Below, in pieces: positions 6,169 through 13,908 of a stretch of 64,000 nt of DNA. The stretch is from Ferriphaselus sp. R-1 (lineage in GTDB: Bacteria; Pseudomonadota; Gammaproteobacteria; Burkholderiales; Gallionellaceae), in contig NZ_JQKP01000007.1 in NCBI RefSeq assembly GCF_000746095.1, positions 82,157 through 146,156 of the forward strand, given 5' to 3'. A model generated the notes under the pieces. It had not been told where the DNA came from. It made no database searches and worked only from the letters and a program-made list of their open reading frames with translations. Position numbers and translations under genes: made by a program. Each line of letters begins with the position of its first letter. Position 1 is the first letter of the stretch.

Positions 6169-7227
6169 ATGGCAATGATTAAGTGTGACGAGTGCGGCAA
6201 GGATATTTCTGACAAGGCAGCGGCATGCGTTGGATGTGGAGCTCCTATAACCAAGCAAATTTCTGAATTCGAGATGCTCCAGAAAGCAGCAGAGCAAGGG
6301 GATGTGGAGGCTCAATGTACGATTGGCACCCGATATGAAACGGGCGATGGTGTTGCGGTTGATTATGACAAGGCAATATTCTGGTACCAGTTAGCTGCCG
6401 AGAATGGGCACGAAGAATCTCAATACAAACTAGGACTGATGTGCCAGAAAGGTCAGGTCATTATTGACGGCAAGCGTGTTGGAGATATCTCAGGCGATGG
6501 AGTAGTGGATTACGAGGATTTCAAGCTTGCAGTTACCAAGCCAAAAGTGCTTCCTGCTGCAGGAAAAAATGAGCCAAGCGTAGGTCATACTGAAGTTGAC
6601 AGGCTAACCAGCCTCACTCAGGAGGCTCAGCCAGTAAAGATGACTGAAAGCCAAATCAAAAGGGAGAAATTTAAAGCAGCATTAGAAAGCACTATAGACG
6701 CAAAATTTGCGAATATCATGAGCAGTAAGTCTGGTGATGACAAATTCTTAACCTATTTTGATGCACAAATCCTTACCACTTCCGTACGAAATATATTCAA
6801 GAATCTACTGCAAATCGTCCCGGCTCAAATCGAGGCTGCGCTTCAGTTGAGTGAAATGGTTGTTGCCCCCACAAAACTGGAAAAGATAACGCATCTTAAG
6901 GCCGCGATTGGCATTGGAGGTGCTGTGACGGGGATTGGTTTGGTTCTGACTGGTGTGGGTGCCGCACTTGGTTGGGGCGCAAGTGCTGTAACAGCATTTA
7001 CGACATTCTTTACGGGAGCTCACCTTTTGGGCCCTTTGGCTTGGGCAGCAAGTGGTGTAACTTTGGCCGGATTTGCCGCTTATTTTGCGACAACAAGTGA
7101 CAAATACAAGGATTCCGAGAAGTTTATCAAAGTCCTAAAGAGCTCCACCTCAAAGGGTGTTGACGCGATATGGGATGAATATCAAGTAGAGCTATCAAAG
7201 ATCGTTACTTCGGATGTTCAAGGTTAA
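6169..7227 (+). CDS. Zinc-ribbon / Sel1-repeat / EF-hand-like membrane protein
   Basis: A 352-aa mosaic. Residues 6-23 form a zinc ribbon (C6, C9, C20, C23). Residues about 35-95 contain Sel1-type helical repeats (GDVEAQCTIGTRYETGDGV, KAIFWYQLAAENGH). A 12-residue EF-hand-like calcium loop follows at 106-117 (D106, S108, D110, D114, D117). The region about 245-315 is a long Gly/Ala-rich hydrophobic stretch able to form two or three membrane helices. The ATG at 6169 follows GGGAGAG; the open frame upstream overlaps the regulator gene and is rejected as start. It sits directly behind the WYL gene and nine bases before another hydrophobic protein. No single known family fits. It could be a membrane effector with a sensing N-terminus, which is speculation. 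Confidence 0.7.
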   Translation: MAMIKCDECGKDISDKAAACVGCGAPITKQISEFEMLQKAAEQGDVEAQCTIGTRYETGDGVAVDYDKAIFWYQLAAENGHEESQYKLGLMCQKGQVIIDGKRVGDISGDGVVDYEDFKLAVTKPKVLPAAGKNEPSVGHTEVDRLTSLTQEAQPVKMTESQIKREKFKAALESTIDAKFANIMSSKSGDDKFLTYFDAQILTTSVRNIFKNLLQIVPAQIEAALQLSEMVVAPTKLEKITHLKAAIGIGGAVTGIGLVLTGVGAALGWGASAVTAFTTFFTGAHLLGPLAWAASGVTLAGFAAYFATTSDKYKDSEKFIKVLKSSTSKGVDAIWDEYQVELSKIVTSDVQG

Positions 7228-7236
7228 CAGGCCTCG

Positions 7237-8415
7237 ATGGACAACTCACAATCAACCCTAATTGCAGGGTCGGCAGTCATAGCGCCAAGTCAAGCTGCTT
7301 ATGTAAAACTACCCTCTGATGTAGTTTTGAAATGGGTTGATAAAAAGCTACCAATCATCAGCGAGTGTGCCGACGCTGATTTTGTCAAAGGTGGTGGCCA
7401 TCGCTGGAAAGGGGGGCATGATTTGTTAGTAGATGTCCCTCGAACCTTCATGGAGCATGGACCGAGCAGAGCTATTCATCATGCCGCACACATAGTGCTA
7501 ACTGATCTTCCAACTAAAGCCGGCATTCCAATCCCCGGACTGGGCGGCTCGGGCACTTTGGGCCAATGGCTAGTGGATGCAGGAATCCCCAAAGGCTATT
7601 TGAGTATTCATTGGGCGGATGGAGCATTTGGTGTGCTTGCTATCGCAGAAGGCTCCACCGATCTCCTTCAAGCGATAAATGGAACACTAACGATGAGTAG
7701 TGAAACATTTTTCGATACTTTTGTTGAAGGCGGCGTGGAAATTGCGCTTGCGTTTGCAGCAGAAAATGCTTGGAAACTGGGTGCTTTTAATCCAGCCATC
7801 GCAACTATAGGAGGTGCTGAGAATATTATCGCAGGCGTTATATCAACCTATCAAACCGTATCAATCTATGTTGATCCACTCGCGTTTCTCGGTAGTGCGG
7901 GGACTTCTGCTTTACTCGGGTTTGGCCTTGCATATGGAGTTGCCGGTGAAACTCTAGGCGAATCATCAATCAACGCAATTCGCGGAGGCGCAATCGGGGG
8001 ACTATTCTCATTGTCGGTGGCATTCGGCTATGGGGCGCTGGCGGGACTGGTTGCCTATAAGCTAGGAGAACAACTTGCCAAAGTTCACGATGGGCAACTG
8101 AGCGCGACACTACAAATTAACGAGGCAGCTTATCAAATGCTGCTGGGTGAGCTGTGTAAAGGGAATGTACATCTCAAGGACTTTTTAGATCGTGCCGAGT
8201 TCAACATTGTATTGACCGATCAAGCTACCACGCTAGCCGCACAACACTTGGATATTAGTGGGGAAGTTCGGCGGCTATCGGAGGATAATTTGCAACTCGA
8301 TACTCATTCTGCCGTGCTTTCAGATAATCCCCCCCAACTGAAATCGAACGTCCGAACTTTACCTGAGGACAACCCGATACTGACGGAGTGGTATCGGACC
8401 GTTTTTTCCAAATAG
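7237..8415 (+). CDS. Unrecognised Gly/Ala-rich hydrophobic protein (392 aa)
   Basis: Encodes 392 aa with no signal peptide. The N-terminal third is soluble and His-rich (GGGHRWKGGHDLLVDVPRTF, HGPSRAIHHAAHIVLTDLP). The middle, about residues 155-275, holds several Gly/Ala-rich hydrophobic segments (VEIALAFAAENAW, SALLGFGLAYGVAGE, GGLFSLSVAFGYGALAGLVAY) that could insert in membranes. The C-terminal part is charged. It starts nine bases after the zinc-ribbon gene stops and is presumably cotranscribed with it and the WYL regulator. The His-rich N-terminus might bind metal or be catalytic, but no motif is recognised and no function is assigned. Confidence 0.65.
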   Translation: MDNSQSTLIAGSAVIAPSQAAYVKLPSDVVLKWVDKKLPIISECADADFVKGGGHRWKGGHDLLVDVPRTFMEHGPSRAIHHAAHIVLTDLPTKAGIPIPGLGGSGTLGQWLVDAGIPKGYLSIHWADGAFGVLAIAEGSTDLLQAINGTLTMSSETFFDTFVEGGVEIALAFAAENAWKLGAFNPAIATIGGAENIIAGVISTYQTVSIYVDPLAFLGSAGTSALLGFGLAYGVAGETLGESSINAIRGGAIGGLFSLSVAFGYGALAGLVAYKLGEQLAKVHDGQLSATLQINEAAYQMLLGELCKGNVHLKDFLDRAEFNIVLTDQATTLAAQHLDISGEVRRLSEDNLQLDTHSAVLSDNPPQLKSNVRTLPEDNPILTEWYRTVFSK

Positions 8416-8487
8416 CCTAATCGGATGTTGATCCAGAAGCGAGAAACTAGCGCTACAAAATTTCCATCCGAGAAAATTATGGCGAAT

Positions 8488-8503
8488 AACGACACACCCT
8501 GTC
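8488..8503 (+). promoter_or_regulatory. Second copy of the 16-bp motif
   Basis: A perfect second copy of aacgacacaccctgtc (first at 5178-5193), 64 bases before the next gene start at 8568. It marks a probable second promoter inside the WYL locus that shares its control with the WYL gene. Confidence 0.5.
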
Positions 8504-8567
8504 GCCCAACCTTTTTATGATGCCCTCACTTGGTCATTTCGATCAAGCCACTAAGGAGGGAATGAAA

Positions 8568-8777
8568 ATGGTCTGGATTGTCGGCTTGCTCATGGCATTC
8601 GTGTTTATCAAACTCGGGATGCTCATCATCATGGTGAAATTGCTGGCGGTTGCGCTGCAATTGGCCTTATTGGCTCTTGCTGTTCTGGGCATCATCTATG
8701 TTTGGCGCAAGGTGTTCGCGGCCAAGCCTAATCAGCAGGTGGTTTGGCTTTCCAAACAAATCAACAAAGGGGAATGA
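8568..8777 (+). CDS. Small membrane protein (69 aa)
   Basis: A 69-aa protein, MVWIVGLLMAFVFIKLGMLI onward, with two tightly spaced hydrophobic segments (about residues 1-20 and 23-45) and a basic C-terminal tail ending KQINKGE. The ATG at 8568 is preferred because AAGGAGG lies eight bases upstream; an ATG at 8562 is only three bases from that site. It is the first gene after the second 16-bp motif, and its stop overlaps the next start region, so it leads a small operon. Function unknown. Small two-pass proteins of this kind can be toxins, assembly factors or subunits. Confidence 0.6.
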   Translation: MVWIVGLLMAFVFIKLGMLIIMVKLLAVALQLALLALAVLGIIYVWRKVFAAKPNQQVVWLSKQINKGE

Positions 8778-8779
8778 TC

Positions 8780-9199
8780 ATGTCATGGCTCATGTGGCTG
8801 TTCGCTGCCCTTGTTATTTTGGGGATGATTGGAAGCAGTGCCGAAAAGAAGAAAAAACTGGAGGCCGAGCAAGAAGTACAGCGGCGGCGTAAAGAGGCCG
8901 AAGATTACATCTTGAATAGCGGAGACTCCGAAGCCATCAAAACCCTGATGCTGGCTCGGGCCAATCCTGCGAACTACAGTCAGGTTATGGCGGGCGGAAT
9001 AAACCGTGGAAACGACACACTTAAGACTGCGCTTGGGGTAATGGCTGGCGTTGCAGCGGGAAATCTGGTTGCAAATGCGATTACCGCATCTTCCATTTCG
9101 AGCGCTTTGGATGATATGCAGTCTGAGCTGAATACGGCCGACCATCCATCTTCAGGTGACTCACCCTGGGGTGGTGACGACACTTCAATCGACATCTAA
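8780..9199 (+). CDS. Membrane-anchored coiled-coil protein (139 aa)
   Basis: Encodes 139 aa: an N-terminal membrane anchor (MSWLMWLFAALVILGMIGSS), a highly charged helix (EKKKKLEAEQEVQRRRKEAE) likely to form a coiled coil, a Gly/Ala-rich hydrophobic stretch near residues 83-105 (TALGVMAGVAAGNLVANAIT), and an acidic Ser/Asp-rich end. The ATG at 8780 is six codons past GGGG in the preceding gene's end; an ATG at 8774 overlaps the previous stop and is the alternative. It is translationally coupled to the 69-aa membrane protein. Function unknown. Confidence 0.6.
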   Translation: MSWLMWLFAALVILGMIGSSAEKKKKLEAEQEVQRRRKEAEDYILNSGDSEAIKTLMLARANPANYSQVMAGGINRGNDTLKTALGVMAGVAAGNLVANAITASSISSALDDMQSELNTADHPSSGDSPWGGDDTSIDI

Positions 9200-9208
9200 G
9201 GACAAACG

Positions 9209-9532
9209 ATGAACATTTCATTCTGTAGCCATGTTGTTAAAGCACTCGCCACATCTCTACTGCTGGGTGCCGCGCTATCGCCTTCTGTGTTTGCGGGCGA
9301 TAACATGCCGCTCAAAGAAGGAACTGAGATCATCCCCATCAGGCCAGATGGCCAACGTGATTGGAGTGCAAACCGCTACAGAGTCGAAAGTGGACAAGCT
9401 GTGCCTATACGCCCCGACGGTCAACGAGACTGGAGCGCCAACACCTATCGCTCAGAGGGCGGGAAGATTGTGCCAGTGAGACCGGATGGGCGCAGGGATT
9501 GGTCTGTGCCTGCCAACAAAATTGTAAATTAA
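9209..9532 (+). CDS. Secreted protein of three RPDGQRDWSA repeats (107 aa)
   Basis: A 107-aa protein with a clear signal peptide (about residues 1-30, cleaved after VFA) and a mature part made almost wholly of three copies of a unit of about 22 aa. Each unit has the core RPDGQRDWSA, a short variable part with Tyr, and a Gly-turn followed by Val/Ile-Pro. The third unit is shortened (RPDGRRDWSVPANKIVN). Regular spacing and alternating hydrophobic residues suggest a beta-hairpin repeat. AAGGAC precedes the ATG. The next gene is a paralogue with the same repeats. No known repeat family is recognised; export to the periplasm or outside is a confident inference from the signal. Confidence 0.75.
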   Translation: MNISFCSHVVKALATSLLLGAALSPSVFAGDNMPLKEGTEIIPIRPDGQRDWSANRYRVESGQAVPIRPDGQRDWSANTYRSEGGKIVPVRPDGRRDWSVPANKIVN

Positions 9533-9542
9533 GCAGAACATC

Positions 9543-9848
9543 ATGAAGACTATTTTCGGATTTATTACACTGCTGTTTTTCAATAACTCTTTTGCTGAAT
9601 ACGCCTTCCCCTGTGTAGAGGATGGAGGCACTCTAGTGCAAATGAGAGCTGATGGACAACGTGACTGGTCAGCAAACGTGCTTGTCAGGAATGGTGACAA
9701 GATCATTCAATACAGACCCGATGGACAAAGAGATTGGTCAGCACCTGTCTACAAGATCGAAGGTGGGATTAAGGTATATGTCTATCGTCCTGATGGGCAA
9801 CGTGACTGGTCAGCTCCTGTATATGTCCTAGAATGTGCGACAGAATAA
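9543..9848 (+). CDS. Second secreted RPDGQRDWSA-repeat protein (101 aa)
   Basis: A 101-aa paralogue of the preceding gene. It has a signal peptide ending near FAEYAF (about residues 1-20), a Cys pair in the mature chain (FPCVED and VLECATE) that could form a disulfide, and three repeats: RADGQRDWSAN, RPDGQRDWSAP and RPDGQRDWSAP, each followed by a Tyr/Val strand and a Gly turn. It starts 10 bases after its neighbour stops, so the pair is one transcript and arose by tandem duplication. The ribosome binding site is weak, which may mean coupling. Function unknown. Confidence 0.75.
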   Translation: MKTIFGFITLLFFNNSFAEYAFPCVEDGGTLVQMRADGQRDWSANVLVRNGDKIIQYRPDGQRDWSAPVYKIEGGIKVYVYRPDGQRDWSAPVYVLECATE

Positions 9849-9851
9849 AAG

Positions 9852-10403
9852 ATGGAATTGGCGATTTCCTATAGTCGGGCCGCTATAATTTCAGGCGAAG
9901 TCGGAATAGCGAAAGTTATAAACAAGTCAATTCAGTTTTCTTGCATTTCGTTGCTGTTAGTATTAGGCGCTTGTGGTGATCAGCAAAAGATTGAAACGCA
10001 CGTTCCATCTAACAGTGAAATTATCAGTCTCATTGATAAGTCGGATCCTTTGCCCATCGAATTTGAGTTTGTTTCAGATGTGTTCTTGCTGGGAAGTGAT
10101 TACACTGACCTCCAGCGGTCGAATCTGGAGAAAGGGATTATTGGAAAACTTGTTCAGTGGGAGTTGCCCATATACGAAATCTCACCGCAGGAAGACGGGA
10201 CTTACCTAATCATCACTCAGCCTAACTTTAATGGCAAAAGTCATTTAACGGCCACAGTGAGTACTCTCGCAAAGAGTGACAAAGATCGGGATTACCTAAC
10301 TACACTGAAGACTAACGATTTGATCTCATTCAAGGGGGTGGTCACCTCGATCAATTTTCGGATGGCTATCAGTGTCGCCCCCGCAGTTTTAGTAAACATA
10401 TAA
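9852..10403 (+). CDS. Predicted lipoprotein (183 aa or shorter)
   Basis: The 183-aa frame has a lipobox LGAC preceded by the hydrophobic run FSCISLLLVL, with the lipid-modified Cys near residue 41. That N-region is long for a lipoprotein signal, so translation may start further downstream than the ATG at 9852, but no better start is seen. The mature domain (about 140 aa) reads like a small alpha/beta fold, with DPLPIEFEFVSDVFLLGSDY and GTYLIITQPN. It lies between the repeat proteins and the large coiled-coil membrane protein in one strand and close spacing, so it is probably part of the same operon. No family recognised. Confidence 0.6.
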   Translation: MELAISYSRAAIISGEVGIAKVINKSIQFSCISLLLVLGACGDQQKIETHVPSNSEIISLIDKSDPLPIEFEFVSDVFLLGSDYTDLQRSNLEKGIIGKLVQWELPIYEISPQEDGTYLIITQPNFNGKSHLTATVSTLAKSDKDRDYLTTLKTNDLISFKGVVTSINFRMAISVAPAVLVNI

Positions 10404-10425
10404 CTCACCAGAAAATAAGGAAAGT

Positions 10426-12093
10426 ATGCGAAATCCCTTTATTGGATTGGCTCAATGGGTGGTGCGCCACATCGTTTCATTTTTCATCATCGTAATAATC
10501 CTAGTCGTTGGTGCAGTTGTCCAAAGCAAATATCGCTCACTGGAAATCACTAAAACTGAAATTACGGAGCTAAAGAGTGGAGAGTTAAATCTCCAGTCAT
10601 CAATTGAAAAATTGCAATCTGAGACTGGTGGTCGAGTTGCTAAACTTAAAGCTGAAACGAAAGATAAGGTTGAAGAGCGAATTCGTGCGATTGACAGTGA
10701 GCTCAAAACAATCAATTGCAGCTCTATAGGTATTACCCCTGCCTTTTTGATCAACAAAGCAGAATGCAAGGCAAAAGAACAATTTCTGGGTAAAGAGAAA
10801 GAAGCGTTGCAAACTTTGCAGCAAAGACTGACAACAAGTGCCAGTTTACCTAAATTGATAAATGAGCAGAAAATTGCTTATCAAGCTCATCTTGATAATA
10901 GGAAAAGGTACGACGAAATGGTTGCGAACCATACTGAACACTTAGGCGACTATTTTAGAACTGAAGTTATTGGCTATAAGGGGCTGAATAGTAAAGATAA
11001 AGAGCTAATTGACGACTATAACAAAAAGACAGAAGCACGAAATGCTGCGGAAGCTAAGCTGAATTTATTAAATAAGAAGTTAGAAAGCTCCTTAAAGAGC
11101 CTTAGTCAATTTACCGGAACTGCACTCAAGGATTTGAATGCTGAAATCAAAGAAAAGGAGAAAAGTGTTCGTGAGAATCTGGTAGGGAGAATGCTTAACT
11201 TAGCGGGAGAAAAAATTCCTGCTGCCATTATGATTTTAGTTGGCATTATTTTTTCGCCGCTGATTATCAAGGCATTGTTCTATTTTGTTATAGCGCCTTT
11301 CGCCGCACGCCGACCACCGGTATGTATTCTTCCTGATACGAATGGGTTAATGACAGGCGTGGGCGGCATTTCAGCAAAATCCCACGAAACTCAGAAAGTC
11401 TCATCGGTTTCCATCCCGATTACGTTGCGTGCATCTCAAGAGCTTTTGATTCACCCTGAATATCTGCAAAGTATCCCCACCAATGGAAAGATTCGCACGA
11501 AATGGCTGCTGGACTGGGCATATCCCTTGACCAGCATGGCGGCAGGGATGGTTGCATTAACGCAAATTTCAGGAGTTGATGGAGAAACCGTAGTTATCTC
11601 ATCAACGAATGATCCGCTGAGTGAGGTTGGTTGGGTAGAGATACCCGAAGGGTCATCAGTTGTGTTGCAGCCTCATTGCCTAATAGGCCTTTCTTATCAG
11701 AAGGGCGCGTCTCCAAAAATTACTAAGCACTGGCAACTAGGTAGCTTACATGCATGGCTAACGCTGCAACTCAGGTATTTGGTGTTTCATGGGCCAGTCA
11801 ATATCGCACTTAAAGGATGCCGAGGGATTCGAATTGAATCCGCAGATAGTGGGCGGGCAATCAATCAGGCAGCCACAATGGGATTTAGTGCCAACATCAA
11901 ATACTCTACATACAGATGCGAAACTTTCGCCTCATACTTACTGGGCGAGAAAGAGTTGTTTAATGACAGCTTCTCGGGGACCAGTGGTTACTACATCTAT
12001 GAGGAAATGCCGCACTTTGGAAAGAGGGGCGGGGTAACTGGTCGTGGGCTTGAGGGAATCACGGACTCAGTACTGAAGGTATTTGGTGTTTAG
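10426..12093 (+). CDS. Coiled-coil membrane protein with C-terminal beta domain (555 aa)
   Basis: Encodes 555 aa. One membrane helix lies at residues about 13-33 (VRHIVSFFIIVIILVVGAVV), followed by a Lys/Glu-rich segment of about 220 residues with coiled-coil character and a short Cys pair (INCSS, KAECK). A second membrane region lies near 265-290 (AAIMILVGIIFSPLIIKALF). The C-terminal domain of about 250 residues is beta-rich and contains VFHGPVNIALKGC and a Gly-rich end, GKRGGVTGRGLEGITDSVL. The C-terminal domain is faintly reminiscent of AIM24/TRAP-like folds, at low confidence. The coiled coil would be periplasmic and the beta domain cytoplasmic if the N-terminus is inside. It is the last gene of the WYL locus. 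Confidence 0.65.
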   Translation: MRNPFIGLAQWVVRHIVSFFIIVIILVVGAVVQSKYRSLEITKTEITELKSGELNLQSSIEKLQSETGGRVAKLKAETKDKVEERIRAIDSELKTINCSSIGITPAFLINKAECKAKEQFLGKEKEALQTLQQRLTTSASLPKLINEQKIAYQAHLDNRKRYDEMVANHTEHLGDYFRTEVIGYKGLNSKDKELIDDYNKKTEARNAAEAKLNLLNKKLESSLKSLSQFTGTALKDLNAEIKEKEKSVRENLVGRMLNLAGEKIPAAIMILVGIIFSPLIIKALFYFVIAPFAARRPPVCILPDTNGLMTGVGGISAKSHETQKVSSVSIPITLRASQELLIHPEYLQSIPTNGKIRTKWLLDWAYPLTSMAAGMVALTQISGVDGETVVISSTNDPLSEVGWVEIPEGSSVVLQPHCLIGLSYQKGASPKITKHWQLGSLHAWLTLQLRYLVFHGPVNIALKGCRGIRIESADSGRAINQAATMGFSANIKYSTYRCETFASYLLGEKELFNDSFSGTSGYYIYEEMPHFGKRGGVTGRGLEGITDSVLKVFGV

Positions 12094-12464
12094 CTCAGGC
12101 TCGATTTTAGCCGCCCGAAACACCCGCCGCACCCGACGACTCGATGCCAAGCGCTGCTCCATACCTACCACACTCTGCCCCCGTAGCCCTGCCGGATAGG
12201 GAGAGTGAGACCATCCCCTAGTCGCTCCCACTGGGTGCCCTATGGCCCACCTCGGGCACACTCCGTCCCCAGGTCAGTCCCAACGGCCTAGCAGCCGGGG
12301 GCAGGGCCTACCCCTACTTGGCATCGCAAAATGGCATGCGGATTTATTGGGGCAATTCGCCCTTTCTCATCAAGGCATTGCGAGTGGCTCGCGGACTGGG
12401 ATGGCATGCGGACTTCAGAAAGCAAAAAGGCCACCACGATGGGTGACCTAAGCGCTTGTTTTGT
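12094..12464. other. Non-coding stretch before the integrated element
   Basis: About 370 bases without a credible gene. It contains a 12-bp direct repeat atggcatgcgga (12331-12342 and 12401-12412) and, at 12429-12448, a weak hairpin (GG-CACC against GGTG-CC with one mismatch) followed by T-rich sequence. Before the element inserted, this DNA would have lain directly next to the tRNA-Phe 3' end. Confidence 0.4.
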
Positions 12465-12510
12465 TTGGTGGCTCGGGGCGGAATCGAACCACCGACACGC
12501 GGATTTTCAA
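12465..12510. repeat. Attachment-site copy: 3' half of tRNA-Phe
   Basis: Identical over 46 bp to 17393-17438, which is the 3' half of the intact tRNA-Phe gene from the anticodon loop through CCA. Identity stops abruptly after gattttcaa on one side and before ttggtggc on the other. This is the displaced tRNA end produced by site-specific integration. Confidence 0.92.
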
Positions 12511-12688
12511 CCCGAATCCGAATCCTTTAAAATTAGCCGCATAGCCTCCCGGTTTTCTACAAACCGGAATATTTTCTGACGTTGTAACCCACTGACTGCA
12601 AGGCCTCGTTTGGAATTGTAGAAAGACTGATATTGGGGGGCGCGTATCAATTATTGGATTTAGGCAAGTAGATGAGTAGAATCGCGGA

Positions 12689-13399
12689 ATGACATCAGAG
12701 AGCAGCCCCGCTATGGTATTTAACGTCTATTGTGACGAGAGTCGCCATACGTCCGATCCATCGGATCGTTTTGCAGTTATTGGTGCTATCTGCTGCCCGC
12801 GAGAGAAAAAGCATGAACTGGTTCGTGCTATCCACGAATTGAAGGCAAGGTATCGAGCGCAAGGCGAAATAGGATGGAGTCGGGTTTCGCCCAATAAGCT
12901 TGATTTCTATCTGGCGATCCAGAAACTCTTTCTGGAAGCTCCTGAGTTGTCTTTTCGATGTATTTTGGTTGATCGCACAACGTTGGATCACGAAAAATTC
13001 AGCAATGGCGATGCCGAGTTGGGTTTTTACAAGTTGTACTATCAGTTATTAGTGCATTGGTTGGAGCCTGGCGAGACATACTTTCTTTATCTTGATTGGC
13101 AACGTAATAGCGATAAAGGACGTTTTGCAACATTGCGAGAAGTCTTGGCCAGGAAATTGCGCGGGCGTGCCCGTATTGAGTGCCTAGAGCCAGTTGAGTC
13201 GCACACGCAACCGTTAGGACAGTTGGCGGATTTGCTTATCGGTGCAGTTGGTTACCAATGGAATGATCGGAATGCTAGCAAAGCAAAGCTAGTATTTTGT
13301 GAACAGCTTGCGCAAGGTTTGGGACAGCAAAGCTTAAAGTTTTACACTGGCCCGGCCGAGCCAAAATTCAATATCTTCAAGTGGGTTGGGGCTAAGTGA
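12689..13399 (+). CDS. DUF3800-domain protein
   Basis: A 236-aa protein matching DUF3800. The conserved N-terminal strand FNVYCDESRH carries the family's Asp-Glu-Ser motif, then come a hydrophobic strand FAVIGAICCP, a Lys/Arg-rich helix and IGWSRVSPNKLDFY. A C-terminal LGQLADLLIGAVGYQWN supplies the second conserved acidic residue. The fold is thought to be RNase H-like, and many members occur in mobile elements and defence islands, but no activity is established. The start may be the ATG at 12689 or that at 12713; neither has a strong site. It overlaps the next gene at TGATG, so the two are coupled and probably act together. It is the cargo gene nearest the outer attachment site. Confidence 0.8.
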   Translation: MTSESSPAMVFNVYCDESRHTSDPSDRFAVIGAICCPREKKHELVRAIHELKARYRAQGEIGWSRVSPNKLDFYLAIQKLFLEAPELSFRCILVDRTTLDHEKFSNGDAELGFYKLYYQLLVHWLEPGETYFLYLDWQRNSDKGRFATLREVLARKLRGRARIECLEPVESHTQPLGQLADLLIGAVGYQWNDRNASKAKLVFCEQLAQGLGQQSLKFYTGPAEPKFNIFKWVGAK

Positions 13400-13908
13400 T
13401 GCCAAGGGAATCGTTGTGGCCCTTTCTTACTTTTGATGGCTTGTCTGACTCCGATTTGATCAATGCGTACCGGAAAGTTTATTTAGAAACTTATGTGCAA
13501 GCCCCTGATGGCCAGCGTGTGATGCTACACGATTGGACTGGCGCGCACGTAAATTTCCCTCCGTGGCAATTTGATCACGCTTTTTCCAAGACTAGTCAAT
13601 ATCGCGAAGGGCTGGATCACGATACCTTCTCATTGGAGCGTGCCAAGCGCATGCTTTGGATACGAGAAGTAATTCAAGCCACAAATGGAACTGTATTTCG
13701 GTATGTCGGGACTCGCCAATCTGGTCGTGGGCGACAGGTTAAGCGTCGGTCGTTCCTAGTTCATGAGGAAAACTACCTTGTTGTGCTCAACGATCCAGAT
13801 GCTGAAGGTAAGCCCTTTCAATTTATTACCGCATATCCGGTGTATGACTTGGATTACTTGAAGAGGATCAGGCGGGAAAATACGCTTTTGGAAGAACGAA
13901 GGGCGTAA
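13399..13908 (+). CDS. BECR-nuclease-like protein coupled to DUF3800
   Basis: A 169-aa protein whose layout resembles the phage-associated Barnase-EndoU-ColicinE5/D-RelE (PBECR) nucleases. An N-terminal His-containing segment PPWQFDHAFSK is followed by an Arg-rich helix SLERAKRMLWIREVIQ, a basic strand RQVKRRSFLV, and the C-terminal strands NYLVVLNDP and QFITAYPVYDLDYLKRI, where the family carries Thr/Tyr catalytic residues. The ATG at 13399 overlaps the DUF3800 stop by one base; a GTG at 13396 is an alternative. The assignment is by motif pattern only. If correct, this is an RNase toxin or effector, with the DUF3800 protein as partner, antidote or second nuclease. Confidence 0.55.
   Translation: MPRESLWPFLTFDGLSDSDLINAYRKVYLETYVQAPDGQRVMLHDWTGAHVNFPPWQFDHAFSKTSQYREGLDHDTFSLERAKRMLWIREVIQATNGTVFRYVGTRQSGRGRQVKRRSFLVHEENYLVVLNDPDAEGKPFQFITAYPVYDLDYLKRIRRENTLLEERRA

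Noticed and set aside
12331..12579. Open frame running through the displaced tRNA-Phe end
   Set aside because: The translation of the tRNA fragment (GAESNHRHADFQP) is a well-known spurious pattern, no ribosome binding site is present, and the DNA is an attachment site.
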